Source of the DNA: Armatimonadota bacterium
GTDB taxonomy: Bacteria > Armatimonadota > Fimbriimonadia > Fimbriimonadales > Fimbriimonadaceae
Reading direction: 5' to 3'
NCBI GenBank assembly: GCA_003516955.1
Contig: DPBN01000375.1
Coordinates: 1-5,665 of the forward strand
Length of the DNA stretch: 5,665 bases
Shown one piece after another: positions 1 through 5,507 of this stretch. The position numbers and the translations under genes were made by a program. The first letter of the stretch is position 1; each line of letters starts with the position of its first letter. A model generated the notes under the pieces. That model saw only the letters and a list, made by a program, of their open reading frames with translations, did no database searches and was not told the DNA's origin.

Positions 1-1
1 G

Positions 2-637
2 CGGGCCATCGGGCCGAGAATCGCCCTCGTGACCGGTAGGCCTGACAGCACGTGCGGGCGCATGGCGGACCTGGTCCTGAACACGCACGTGCGGGAGGAG
101 GCCTGCCCGCACAACCTCGCGCCCACGACGAGCGCCACCGCGATGCTCGCCCTGAGCGACGCCCTGGCGCTCGCGGTGATGCGGCGGCGCAACTTCACCC
201 GCGAGGACTACGCGAGGTTCCACCCGAGCGGGGCTCTGGGAAAACGGCTCCTGCTGCGGGTGGCCGACGTCATGCGCACGGGGCCGGACCTGGCGCTGGC
301 CGCTCCCGAGGAGCCGATCCTCGAGGTGATGCGCAAGATCACCAACGCCGGGGCCGGCGGCGCCTGCGTGGTGGATGCCCAGGGCGGCCTGCTGGGCTTC
401 ATCTCGGACGGCGACCTCCGCCGGGCGTTCCTCCGGATGGAGCGTCCGCTGGAGGCCTCGGCCGCGGAGCTGATGACCCGCAACCCGACCACCGTGGACG
501 CGGAGATGCTGGCCGCCGACGCGCTGGAGATGTTCCAGAGCCATCCGCGCAAGATCGGCGACATGCCGGTGCTGGACGGCGGCAGGGTCGTCGGCCTGCT
601 GTTGCTTAAGGACCTTCTTCGGAGCGGAATCGTCTAG
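2..637 (+). CDS. kdsD: Arabinose-5-phosphate isomerase (KdsD/KpsF/GutQ family), 5'-truncated by window edge
   Basis: The frame is open from base 2 to a TAG stop, giving 211 residues of the C-terminal part. Family members such as E. coli KdsD are about 330 residues, so roughly 120 residues of the N-terminal SIS (sugar isomerase) domain lie upstream. The enzyme interconverts ribulose 5-phosphate and arabinose 5-phosphate in the cytoplasm, the first step towards Kdo for lipopolysaccharide or capsule. Visible signatures are TGRPDST (fragment residues 11-17), EACPHNLAPTTSATA (33-47) and the FHPSGALGKRLL motif (73-84) with its conserved histidine. Two CBS domains follow at about 87-146 and 153-208, each ending in a G(F/L)-D/KDL-type strand-helix. 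A GTG at 29 is internal, not a start. The stop overlaps that of the convergent diguanylate cyclase gene. The family is clear, but the symbol is less so: kpsF and gutQ products share this architecture. Confidence 0.93.
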   Translation, partial: RAIGPRIALVTGRPDSTCGRMADLVLNTHVREEACPHNLAPTTSATAMLALSDALALAVMRRRNFTREDYARFHPSGALGKRLLLRVADVMRTGPDLALAAPEEPILEVMRKITNAGAGGACVVDAQGGLLGFISDGDLRRAFLRMERPLEASAAELMTRNPTTVDAEMLAADALEMFQSHPRKIGDMPVLDGGRVVGLLLLKDLLRSGIV

Positions 638-1929
638 ATCCGCGCGGCTTGGAGCGTCGGCCAGGCGGCGTCCACGGCGGCCTTGGCGACCGCCTCGAGC
701 AGGTCGTCGCGCACGCTGGCGGTGCCGGTGATCGCCGTCTCCTCCTCGCCGATCGTCGCCGAACCGACCACCGTGGCCAGGCGAAGACCCTGAGCCGTCT
801 CGCTGTGGAGGACCGAGTCCAGGCGGAAGCGGATTCGTCCCTCGGCCATCCGCTCCATGGCTTGGAGCGTGGCGCGGGCAACGGAGTCGGCGACCGGCGC
901 GTCCCCCCGGTTGTCGACGCCGGAGATCACTCGGTCGCCGGCGGCCAGGATGACCGTGGTGAGCGAGCCGCCCTGCGAGCGACCGTCGTGGATGCTGGCG
1001 ATCCCAGGCTTGTCCGAGGCCCGGTCCTCGCGCGGACGCTGTGGAACGGTCTCGGGCTGGAGCGTTGCGGCCTCCGAGTCCGGCTCGAGCCGTTCGACGG
1101 CCGCGTAGCCGGGCGTTTGCTGCGCCTTCCGACGCATGCAGTCCTTGCTCGCCAGGTTGATGAGGTTGTCGACGGTCGCCGCGTAGTGGATGTTCTCGCG
1201 CTCCACCGTCCGCCTGCCGCCGGCGATCCCGACCGTCACGCCCACGGGCTCGATGCCCTCGCCTATCTCGAGGATGGCGCCCCGGGCGGTCATGCGGTCG
1301 ATGAGCTGGGTGACCTCCCGACGCGTGCGGAGCGTGCCGACGGCGAACTCGTCCCCTCCGTAGCGCACCAGCAGGTCCCTCTCGGGGTCGGTCTTGCCCG
1401 AGAGGCACTCGGCGACACGGACGAGCACCCGGTCCCCCACGACGTGGCCGTAGCGGCGGTTGTACAGGCCGAATCCGTCCAGGTCCAGGAACAGGATCGT
1501 GATCTCATGGCCTTGCTTCAGGTGCTCGACGCCCCACTCGCGGAGCCGGTCGCTCCAAGGCAGACCGGTCAGGGGGTCGCGGGAGCGCCGGAGTTCCCTG
1601 AGCAGCATGTTCGAGGTGACGACGCCTAGGAACCGCTCTCCGTCCACGACCGGGGCCACGGTGCAGTCCCGCTGAACGAACAGCTCGGCGGCCTCCTCGA
1701 CGCGCATCGCCGCGTCCAGGACAACGTCCGGCTGTTCCACCGCGTCCTGCACGGTTTCGGATTCGGGGCGTCCCTCCAGGCTCTCCGCCCGCAGGATTCC
1801 CGCGAAGCGGTCGCCGTCGACGACGCCGATCACCGGCATCCGATGCCCGGCCATCACGATCCTTGCCGTACTGACGAGGTGCCTCGGATTCACCCACACG
1901 GGGGTCAGGCGTACCTCATCGATGCGCAT
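634..1929 (-). CDS. CBS-pair GGDEF protein, probable diguanylate cyclase with a C-terminal domain of unknown type
   Basis: This is a 431-residue cytoplasmic protein with no membrane segment. Two CBS domains (about 8-60 and 62-115) form a likely nucleotide-sensing module. A GGDEF domain (about 117-270) would make c-di-GMP from two GTP. Seen in it: RDPLTGLPWSDRL, the metal-binding segment FLDLDGF (D149), N157, GHVVGD (D166), an intact YGGDEF loop (190-195), and a K262/R266 pair spaced like the phosphate-binding Lys/Arg of PleD. The Lys of the usual DxDxFK motif is Gly. The RxxD inhibitory site is absent: the four residues in that position read PERD. After a linker (about 275-308) comes a domain of about 120 residues that I cannot name, apparently built from two beta-beta-alpha repeats. 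I chose the ATG at 1929 because the CBS fold begins right after it. An in-frame ATG at 1959 would add ten residues and lacks a Shine-Dalgarno; the 1929 start has only a weak GGA. The gene lies 74 bp downstream of the DnaA-like gene and is probably cotranscribed with it. Confidence 0.9.
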   Translation of the reverse strand: MRIDEVRLTPVWVNPRHLVSTARIVMAGHRMPVIGVVDGDRFAGILRAESLEGRPESETVQDAVEQPDVVLDAAMRVEEAAELFVQRDCTVAPVVDGERFLGVVTSNMLLRELRRSRDPLTGLPWSDRLREWGVEHLKQGHEITILFLDLDGFGLYNRRYGHVVGDRVLVRVAECLSGKTDPERDLLVRYGGDEFAVGTLRTRREVTQLIDRMTARGAILEIGEGIEPVGVTVGIAGGRRTVERENIHYAATVDNLINLASKDCMRRKAQQTPGYAAVERLEPDSEAATLQPETVPQRPREDRASDKPGIASIHDGRSQGGSLTTVILAAGDRVISGVDNRGDAPVADSVARATLQAMERMAEGRIRFRLDSVLHSETAQGLRLATVVGSATIGEEETAITGTASVRDDLLEAVAKAAVDAAWPTLQAARI

Positions 1930-1941
1930 GATTCCATGTGA

Positions 1942-1956
1942 GTTTCTCTCAGAAAC
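1942..1956 (-). repeat. Perfect inverted repeat in the leader of the GGDEF gene
   Basis: The sequence is GTTTCT, a 3-base centre, then AGAAAC: six perfect pairs, ending 12 bases before the chosen start codon at 1929. In the mRNA it would be a small hairpin with a GAG loop covering the purine-rich stretch that could serve as ribosome-binding site. In DNA it could be a short operator. If translation began at 1959 instead, these bases would be coding. No U-tract follows, so it is not an intrinsic terminator. The symmetry is seen directly; any function is inference. Confidence 0.45.
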
Positions 1957-1966
1957 CATGGCGTTC

Positions 1967-1992
1967 GTGCCGTCATGGCAAGAATCCGGCAC
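1967..1992 (-). repeat. Inverted repeat (GTGCCG/CGGCAC) in the gap between the DnaA-like and GGDEF genes
   Basis: Six-base arms at 1967-1972 and 1987-1992 are perfectly complementary around a 14-base centre. The repeat starts 11 bases after the stop codon of the DnaA-like gene. As RNA it would be a GC-rich hairpin, but no U-run follows on the minus strand, so it is unlikely to be a terminator. It could protect a 3' end or form part of a structured leader with the second repeat at 1942-1956. Six-base complementarity can arise by chance in GC-rich DNA. Confidence 0.35.
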
Positions 1993-2003
1993 TTCGAACA
2001 GGC

Positions 2004-3065
2004 TCAAACCCGCAGATTTTCGGGGTCGCTGCCCAGGACCTTGGGCAGCTCGGGACAGAGACTCGCCGTCGCGGTCTCGATGGTGCGCCTCACCGCCTCG
2101 CGGGTTTGCGCGCAGGCGCGCAGACGGCCTTCGACCTTCGCGGCGGCGGCGTACGCCCTGCCTGGCTCGACGCCGAGGGCCGCGGCCGCCTGCTCCTCCG
2201 GCACGCGCGCCGCGCGGATCATGGCGTAGCTGGCCACCTCCCACGCCTGCAGATCAGCGGGCAGCGAGGCGGATAGCGTCTCGACCGCCTGCAGGATGTG
2301 GTCGCGGGCGTCCCACAGCCCGTCGCCGGAGAGGACGGGCGCGAGCGCGCCGCAGGCCTCCAGCACGGCCCACGGCCCATCCCAGTTGCGCTGGACGGAC
2401 AGCATGCGCGTCAGCACGCCGCGCATCGTCCCGGGGCACCCTCGGACGCTCTCCGCGAGCAGCCGCAGCACGGGGTCGCCCACGCGCAGGTCGAGGCTGG
2501 CGGACATCTGACGCAACATCGTGAGGCGCTCGGCGGCCGACATCCTGCCGAGCGCCTCGATGCGCCACGAACGGTGCTGGGGCAGGAACCGGCGGATCGC
2601 CCGCTCCAAGTCGTCGCCGCCGAACGCGACGAGCGTGGGGCGTCCCGCCCGCACGCGCCGCTCGAGAAGAAGGTGCACCCTCTGCCGATGGCGGCTGCGG
2701 CCCAGGCAGACCTCGGCGTTGTCCAAGAGCACCGGCTCGGAAGTGTTCTCCAGCCCGTTGCCGGGTTCCGCCACCGCCGCGTCCGCGATCGGAGGAACGC
2801 CGGCCCCGTGCAGGCGGCGCAGCCGGTGTTGCACCACGCTCAGCAGATGGGTCTTGCCGTATCCGCTGGGACCGTGGATCGCGACGAGCGTCTCCAAGCC
2901 GGAGGAGAACAGAAGCGCCGCGTCCACGGCGTCGCTGTTCGACGGAACGACCACCACCGAGCGGAAGCTCCAGTCGCGGGCGCCGTCCAGCTCGGTTCCC
3001 TCTTCGAACGCGGTCCTTCCGAGCCGAACAGGGTCCCCCAACGCTCCAACGTTCGCGATCGTCAT
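2004..3065 (-). CDS. DnaA-like AAA+ ATPase with degenerate Walker B and degenerate domain IV
   Basis: This 353-residue cytoplasmic protein resembles replication initiator DnaA without its N-terminal domain I. The Walker A is GPSGYGKTHLL (65-75), with the THLL that follows the P-loop in DnaA. The Walker B region reads VLLDNAE (112-118), where DnaA has two acidic residues (as in LLIDDIQ). Further on, R220 in PGTMRGVLTR aligns with the DnaA sensor 2 Arg (LEGALNR). A C-terminal helical segment (about 274-314, WEVASYAMIR...AAKVEGRL) follows the spacing of DnaA domain IV (ARxIAMYLARE...LHACRKIE). However, the GGRDHTTV signature that contacts DnaA boxes is replaced by GVEPGRAY (298-305). The protein is therefore unlikely to be the main initiator; it may be a DnaA- or Hda-type regulator or a protein with another role. 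I chose the ATG at 3065, preceded by GGG/AGGG-rich sequence. A GTG at 3119 in the same frame would add 18 residues with no family resemblance. The CBS-GGDEF gene follows after 74 bp. Confidence 0.82.
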   Translation of the reverse strand: MTIANVGALGDPVRLGRTAFEEGTELDGARDWSFRSVVVVPSNSDAVDAALLFSSGLETLVAIHGPSGYGKTHLLSVVQHRLRRLHGAGVPPIADAAVAEPGNGLENTSEPVLLDNAEVCLGRSRHRQRVHLLLERRVRAGRPTLVAFGGDDLERAIRRFLPQHRSWRIEALGRMSAAERLTMLRQMSASLDLRVGDPVLRLLAESVRGCPGTMRGVLTRMLSVQRNWDGPWAVLEACGALAPVLSGDGLWDARDHILQAVETLSASLPADLQAWEVASYAMIRAARVPEEQAAAALGVEPGRAYAAAAKVEGRLRACAQTREAVRRTIETATASLCPELPKVLGSDPENLRV

Positions 3066-3250
3066 CACCCTGGCCCTACCCCAACGATTCCAAGCAAGAG
3101 AGGGTGCCGCCCTTGCCACCCGGAGATAGTGTCAAACATCGGTCCACGGCTAGTCAAGCGCGAAAACGGCCGAATACGAGCGCCTTGCTCGGCCTTGCGC
3201 GGCCAATCCCTGCCGTTCTGAATCGTTCGATATCCTTTGACATTTTCGGT
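3066..3250 (-). promoter_or_regulatory. 185-bp intergenic region, possible promoter for the DnaA-like/GGDEF pair
   Basis: This gap lies between the stop of the exported-protein gene and the start of the DnaA-like gene, both on the minus strand. It is locally richer in A+T around 3126-3182 and 3216-3250. On the minus strand, TTGACT (3157-3152) resembles a -35 box, and a second TTGAC sits at 3135-3131, exactly 22 bases downstream. No good -10 hexamer is found 16-18 bases after the first copy (TGACAC or GACACT at best). Short GC hairpins at 3191-3215 have no clear U-tract, so I do not call a terminator. Size and position make a promoter plausible; the exact boxes are uncertain. Confidence 0.3.
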
Positions 3251-4810
3251 TCACGGCTTTTCCACAGGAAATCCCGCCTGCCCCGGCTCCGGCCGGTCCT
3301 GGGCCGAAGGCGGAACCTGCACTACGACGGTGACGGTCCGGTTCCCCCAGTCGGTCCGGATGCGCACGGTCACGGTGCGCCCCACCTGCGGCGCGTCGCC
3401 GCTCCAGCGGAGCACGACCCGGTGCTCGGTGGCCTGGCCCTCGGACTCGGCCCGGGCGGTCAGCTCGGGCGACGCCGAGTCGAAGCCGACGATTCGGAAC
3501 GGCCGCCCCGGCGAGACGATCCGCACCTCGGCCGGCCTCAGGGAGCGGCCGTCCCGCTGCAGGACCACCGAACCCGGCAGCGCCGCGAGCCCCCTCTGTA
3601 CGGCGAACGGCAGACGCACCGTGGCGAACCTGGCGTCGTCGGTCGTCAGGCGCACGCTCGCCGCAATCCGCCCGTCCTCGGAGATCGGGGCGAAGCGGAC
3701 CTCGATCGGCGTGCGTAGCCGGTCCCCCTCGCGCTGGGTGCGCCCAACCGTTGCGGTTCCCCCGATGCCTTCGAGCTCCGCCGAGAGCACCTCCATGGGC
3801 GCGGAGGCGGGCGTCTCGAGCAGCATCTGGAACGCCCGGTCCGGCGACTCGGCGTCCACGGGCATCGGCGGGCCCCGGAACTCATACCGGGGCTGGACGA
3901 ACGTCTCCACGGGAATCTCCTCCCGAGGAAGCTCCACCGAGTTGGTGAGCACCCAAAGCGACTTCCGCACGGGCCCCTGGTACTCCGCGGTGTCGAGGAT
4001 CGCGTCGAGGCGCAAGGTCTGGCCGGGCGCGAGGGACCCGCTCGGCACCGAGGCCATGCAGCCGCACGTGCTCGTGGTGCGAAAGAGCAGCGGCGCATTG
4101 CCGGCGTTGGAGAGGATCAGGGGAACGACGGCCTCCTCGCCCTGCACCACGCGCTCCGGTGCCTTGCCCGCGACGCGCAGGACGGCCCTCGGCCGGGCCG
4201 CTACCACGCGCCGATCGCCGGCCGCCAGGGATTCCAGCTCCCGCGCGTGCGCCACAAGCTCGCGGGCCAGCGCCGCCTCGCGCCTCGTGACCGGCTGAAC
4301 GGGTCCGCCGGCCTTGGGCGAGGGCCACATCGCCTGGTCGGGAAACAGGGAATCCTCCAAGCCGAACCAGGCCCCCAGGGCGTACGCGACGCCGTTCCGA
4401 ACGTCGTTGGGATACGCGACGGACAGCTCGGCGGTCAGACGCGGTTCCGAGGGATCGTCGGACCAGCGAAGGGCGAAACGGGAGGACGCTGCCAAACGCA
4501 GGCGGAACAGAACGCGCGGGTGGTCCGACGCCGCCGCGCGGAAGCCCGGCAGGACGTCGCGCCAAGCCTGGAAAGCACGCTCGCGGGCTACGCCGAACGC
4601 GGCGGCCTTCTGGCCGGCGTCGCCCCCCAGCTCCCAGCGGTACTCCAGCGCGAGCGAGGGCAGCCGGGCGCAGACCAAGTTCGCCGCCTCCTCGAAGCGG
4701 CCGGCCTCCAGCGCTTCCTGCGCCGCGAGGCTGGCGGAAAGGAACTCGGCCCGGGCTCCCAGCGGAGGGACCGGGCCGAGTCCAGCCAGCGCCAGCACGA
4801 ACGCCAGCAT
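3251..4810 (-). CDS. Exported protein: degenerate matrixin-like (pseudo-metalloprotease) domain plus DUF1573-like Ig domain
   Basis: This 519-residue protein probably acts in the envelope or periplasm. Residues 1-21 look like a Sec signal peptide: a Leu/Ala-rich core, then a GARA site before E22, though without the usual N-terminal Lys/Arg. Residues about 73-165 follow the layout of matrixin-type zinc metalloproteases. AYALGAWFGLEDS (142-154) matches AHELGHALGLDHS at the structural positions (L145, G146, G150, L151, S154). All three zinc histidines and the catalytic Glu are replaced (Y143, A144, A147, D153). AMWP (160-163) sits where the Met-turn (SxMYP) is expected. Residues about 208-306 resemble DUF1573, an Ig-like fold with the STCGCMAS signature (C249, C251) followed by LAPGQTLRLDAILDT. 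About 200 further residues, beta-rich and perhaps one or two more Ig-like folds, complete it. ATG 4810 is the first possible start after an in-frame TAG and lies six bases after the response-regulator stop, so translation is probably coupled. The DUF1573-like call is firmer than the pseudo-protease call, which I infer from motif alignment by eye. Confidence 0.85.
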   Translation of the reverse strand: MLAFVLALAGLGPVPPLGARAEFLSASLAAQEALEAGRFEEAANLVCARLPSLALEYRWELGGDAGQKAAAFGVARERAFQAWRDVLPGFRAAASDHPRVLFRLRLAASSRFALRWSDDPSEPRLTAELSVAYPNDVRNGVAYALGAWFGLEDSLFPDQAMWPSPKAGGPVQPVTRREAALARELVAHARELESLAAGDRRVVAARPRAVLRVAGKAPERVVQGEEAVVPLILSNAGNAPLLFRTTSTCGCMASVPSGSLAPGQTLRLDAILDTAEYQGPVRKSLWVLTNSVELPREEIPVETFVQPRYEFRGPPMPVDAESPDRAFQMLLETPASAPMEVLSAELEGIGGTATVGRTQREGDRLRTPIEVRFAPISEDGRIAASVRLTTDDARFATVRLPFAVQRGLAALPGSVVLQRDGRSLRPAEVRIVSPGRPFRIVGFDSASPELTARAESEGQATEHRVVLRWSGDAPQVGRTVTVRIRTDWGNRTVTVVVQVPPSAQDRPEPGQAGFPVEKP

Positions 4811-4816
4811 GGCAGC

Positions 4817-5407
4817 CTAGCTCGACGGCGAGTTGATGGACTTCGCGAGGATGATCGCTTCGGCCACCTCGCGCATCGTCTTGCGCGTGTTCATCGATTG
4901 CACCTGGATGCGGCGGTACGCCTCGGCCTCGGACATCTTGTAGTCGTCCATCAGGATGCCCTTGGCGCGGTCGATGAGCTTGCGCGCCTCCAGCCTCTCC
5001 TGAAGGTCCGAAACCTCCTTGTTCAGCTGCAGGTGCTGCTCGTAGCGGCTTCGGGCCACCTCGATGGCGGGCGGCAGGTCGCTGGGCTTGAACGGCTTGA
5101 CGAGGTAGGCGAACACGCCGGCGTCCTTGGCTCGCTGCACCAGCTCCTGGTCGCTGTAGGCGGTGAGGAGGATGGAGGGGGCGATGTCCTCGCCAAGAAT
5201 GATCCCGACCGCCTCGATGCCGTCCATCACGGGCATCTTGACGTCGAGGATGCAGATGTCCGGCTTGACGGCTCGGGCGACTTCGACGGCCTGCTGTCCG
5301 TCGCCGGCCTCCCCGACCACTTCGTAGCCGAGGTTTTCCAGCATCTGCTTCAGATCCAAACGGATGATCGGATCGTCGTCCGCGATCAGCACACGCATAT
5401 TGGCCAT
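4817..5407 (-). CDS. Response regulator with RNA-binding ANTAR output domain (AmiR/NasT type)
   Basis: This 196-residue cytoplasmic protein has a receiver domain (about 3-118) with the acidic cluster D10-D12, phosphoacceptor D55 (ICILDVKMP), T82 (LLTAYS) and K104 (YLVKPF), so phosphorylation chemistry looks intact. A helical, probably coiled-coil linker (about 117-143, NKEVSDLQERLEARKLI) leads into an ANTAR domain (about 140-187: IDRAKGILMDDYKMSEAEAY, then TMREVAEAII). Known ANTAR proteins bind paired hexaloop RNA hairpins and prevent transcription termination; activation typically follows receiver phosphorylation. No cognate histidine kinase is in the window. The ATG at 5407 is supported by AGGAG at 5420-5416, eight bases upstream; the ATG at 5398 would be too far from it. 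The gene heads a minus-strand series and lies six bases upstream of the exported-protein gene, so the two are very likely cotranscribed. The RNA targets are unknown. Confidence 0.96.
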   Translation of the reverse strand: MANMRVLIADDDPIIRLDLKQMLENLGYEVVGEAGDGQQAVEVARAVKPDICILDVKMPVMDGIEAVGIILGEDIAPSILLTAYSDQELVQRAKDAGVFAYLVKPFKPSDLPPAIEVARSRYEQHLQLNKEVSDLQERLEARKLIDRAKGILMDDYKMSEAEAYRRIQVQSMNTRKTMREVAEAIILAKSINSPSS

Positions 5408-5415
5408 GGATGAAT

Positions 5416-5420
5416 CTCCT
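5416..5420 (-). promoter_or_regulatory. Strong Shine-Dalgarno site of the ANTAR regulator gene
   Basis: AGGAG on the minus strand lies eight bases before the ATG at 5407, which decides between that start and the in-frame ATG nine bases further on. It is the only strong Shine-Dalgarno seen in the window; the other minus-strand genes have weak or ambiguous sites. Confidence 0.8.
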
Positions 5421-5474
5421 GGAGGGGAAAGGCCGTTCTATCCCGACTCGGCCCTAAGGATACCTTGCCAGGGA

Positions 5475-5487
5475 CCGGGCGGCCCGG
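5475..5487. repeat. CCGGG-N3-CCCGG inverted repeat in the divergent intergenic region
   Basis: Five-base perfect arms flank CGG, near the middle of the 100-bp gap (5408-5507) between the ANTAR regulator and the divergent gene. A looser repeat, AAGG-ATA-CCTT, lies about ten bases away at 5456-5466. Either could be an operator for one or both genes. GC palindromes of this size are common in such DNA, so functional confidence is low. I found no convincing -35/-10 pair for the regulator gene here. Confidence 0.25.
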
Positions 5488-5495
5488 ACAACGGC

Positions 5496-5501
5496 TATGC
5501 T
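5496..5501 (+). promoter_or_regulatory. Possible -10 element (TATGCT) for a leaderless transcript
   Basis: TATGCT matches four of six bases of TATAAT and fits TANNNT. It ends six bases before the ATG at 5508, so transcription would begin at or next to the start codon. No -35 at normal spacing is seen: the nearest, TTGCCA at 5465-5470, is 25 bases upstream. The AGAGG directly before the ATG is too close to act as a normal Shine-Dalgarno, which also fits a leaderless message. Confidence 0.3.
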
Positions 5502-5507
5502 AGAGGT

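Noticed and set aside
649..1629. Long plus-strand open frame (326 codons) opposite the cyclase gene
   Set aside because: It lies antisense to clear CBS and GGDEF coding sequence, has no recognisable domain, and its His/Asp/Arg/Val-rich composition is typical of the reverse frame of GC-rich genes.
1942..1992. ANTAR two-hexaloop target RNA
   Set aside because: Two hairpins are present, but their loops are 3 and 14 bases and lack the A-first, G-fourth hexaloop pattern known for ANTAR binding.
1930..2244. N-terminal extension of the GGDEF gene up to base 2244
   Set aside because: The extension would overlap the DnaA-like coding sequence by 240 bases, and its product is Arg/Gly-rich shadow sequence. 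The CBS domain begins right after the ATG at 1929.
3066..3119. GTG start at 3119 for the DnaA-like gene
   Set aside because: It adds 18 Trp/Arg-rich residues without family resemblance and has no clear ribosome-binding site; the ATG at 3065 follows a GGG/AGGG-rich stretch.
3189..3215. Intrinsic terminator after the exported-protein gene
   Set aside because: Stems are only four base pairs and no run of U follows, so I cannot support a terminator.
2298..3221. Plus-strand open frame of 307 codons opposite the DnaA-like gene
   Set aside because: It is a reverse-frame shadow; the minus strand carries Walker A and DnaA-like motifs, and the plus-strand product resembles nothing.
4247..5413. Plus-strand open frame of 388 codons opposite the exported-protein and ANTAR genes
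   Set aside because: It spans two well-supported minus-strand genes and their junction. Long stop-free antisense frames are expected at this GC content, and no motif is present.
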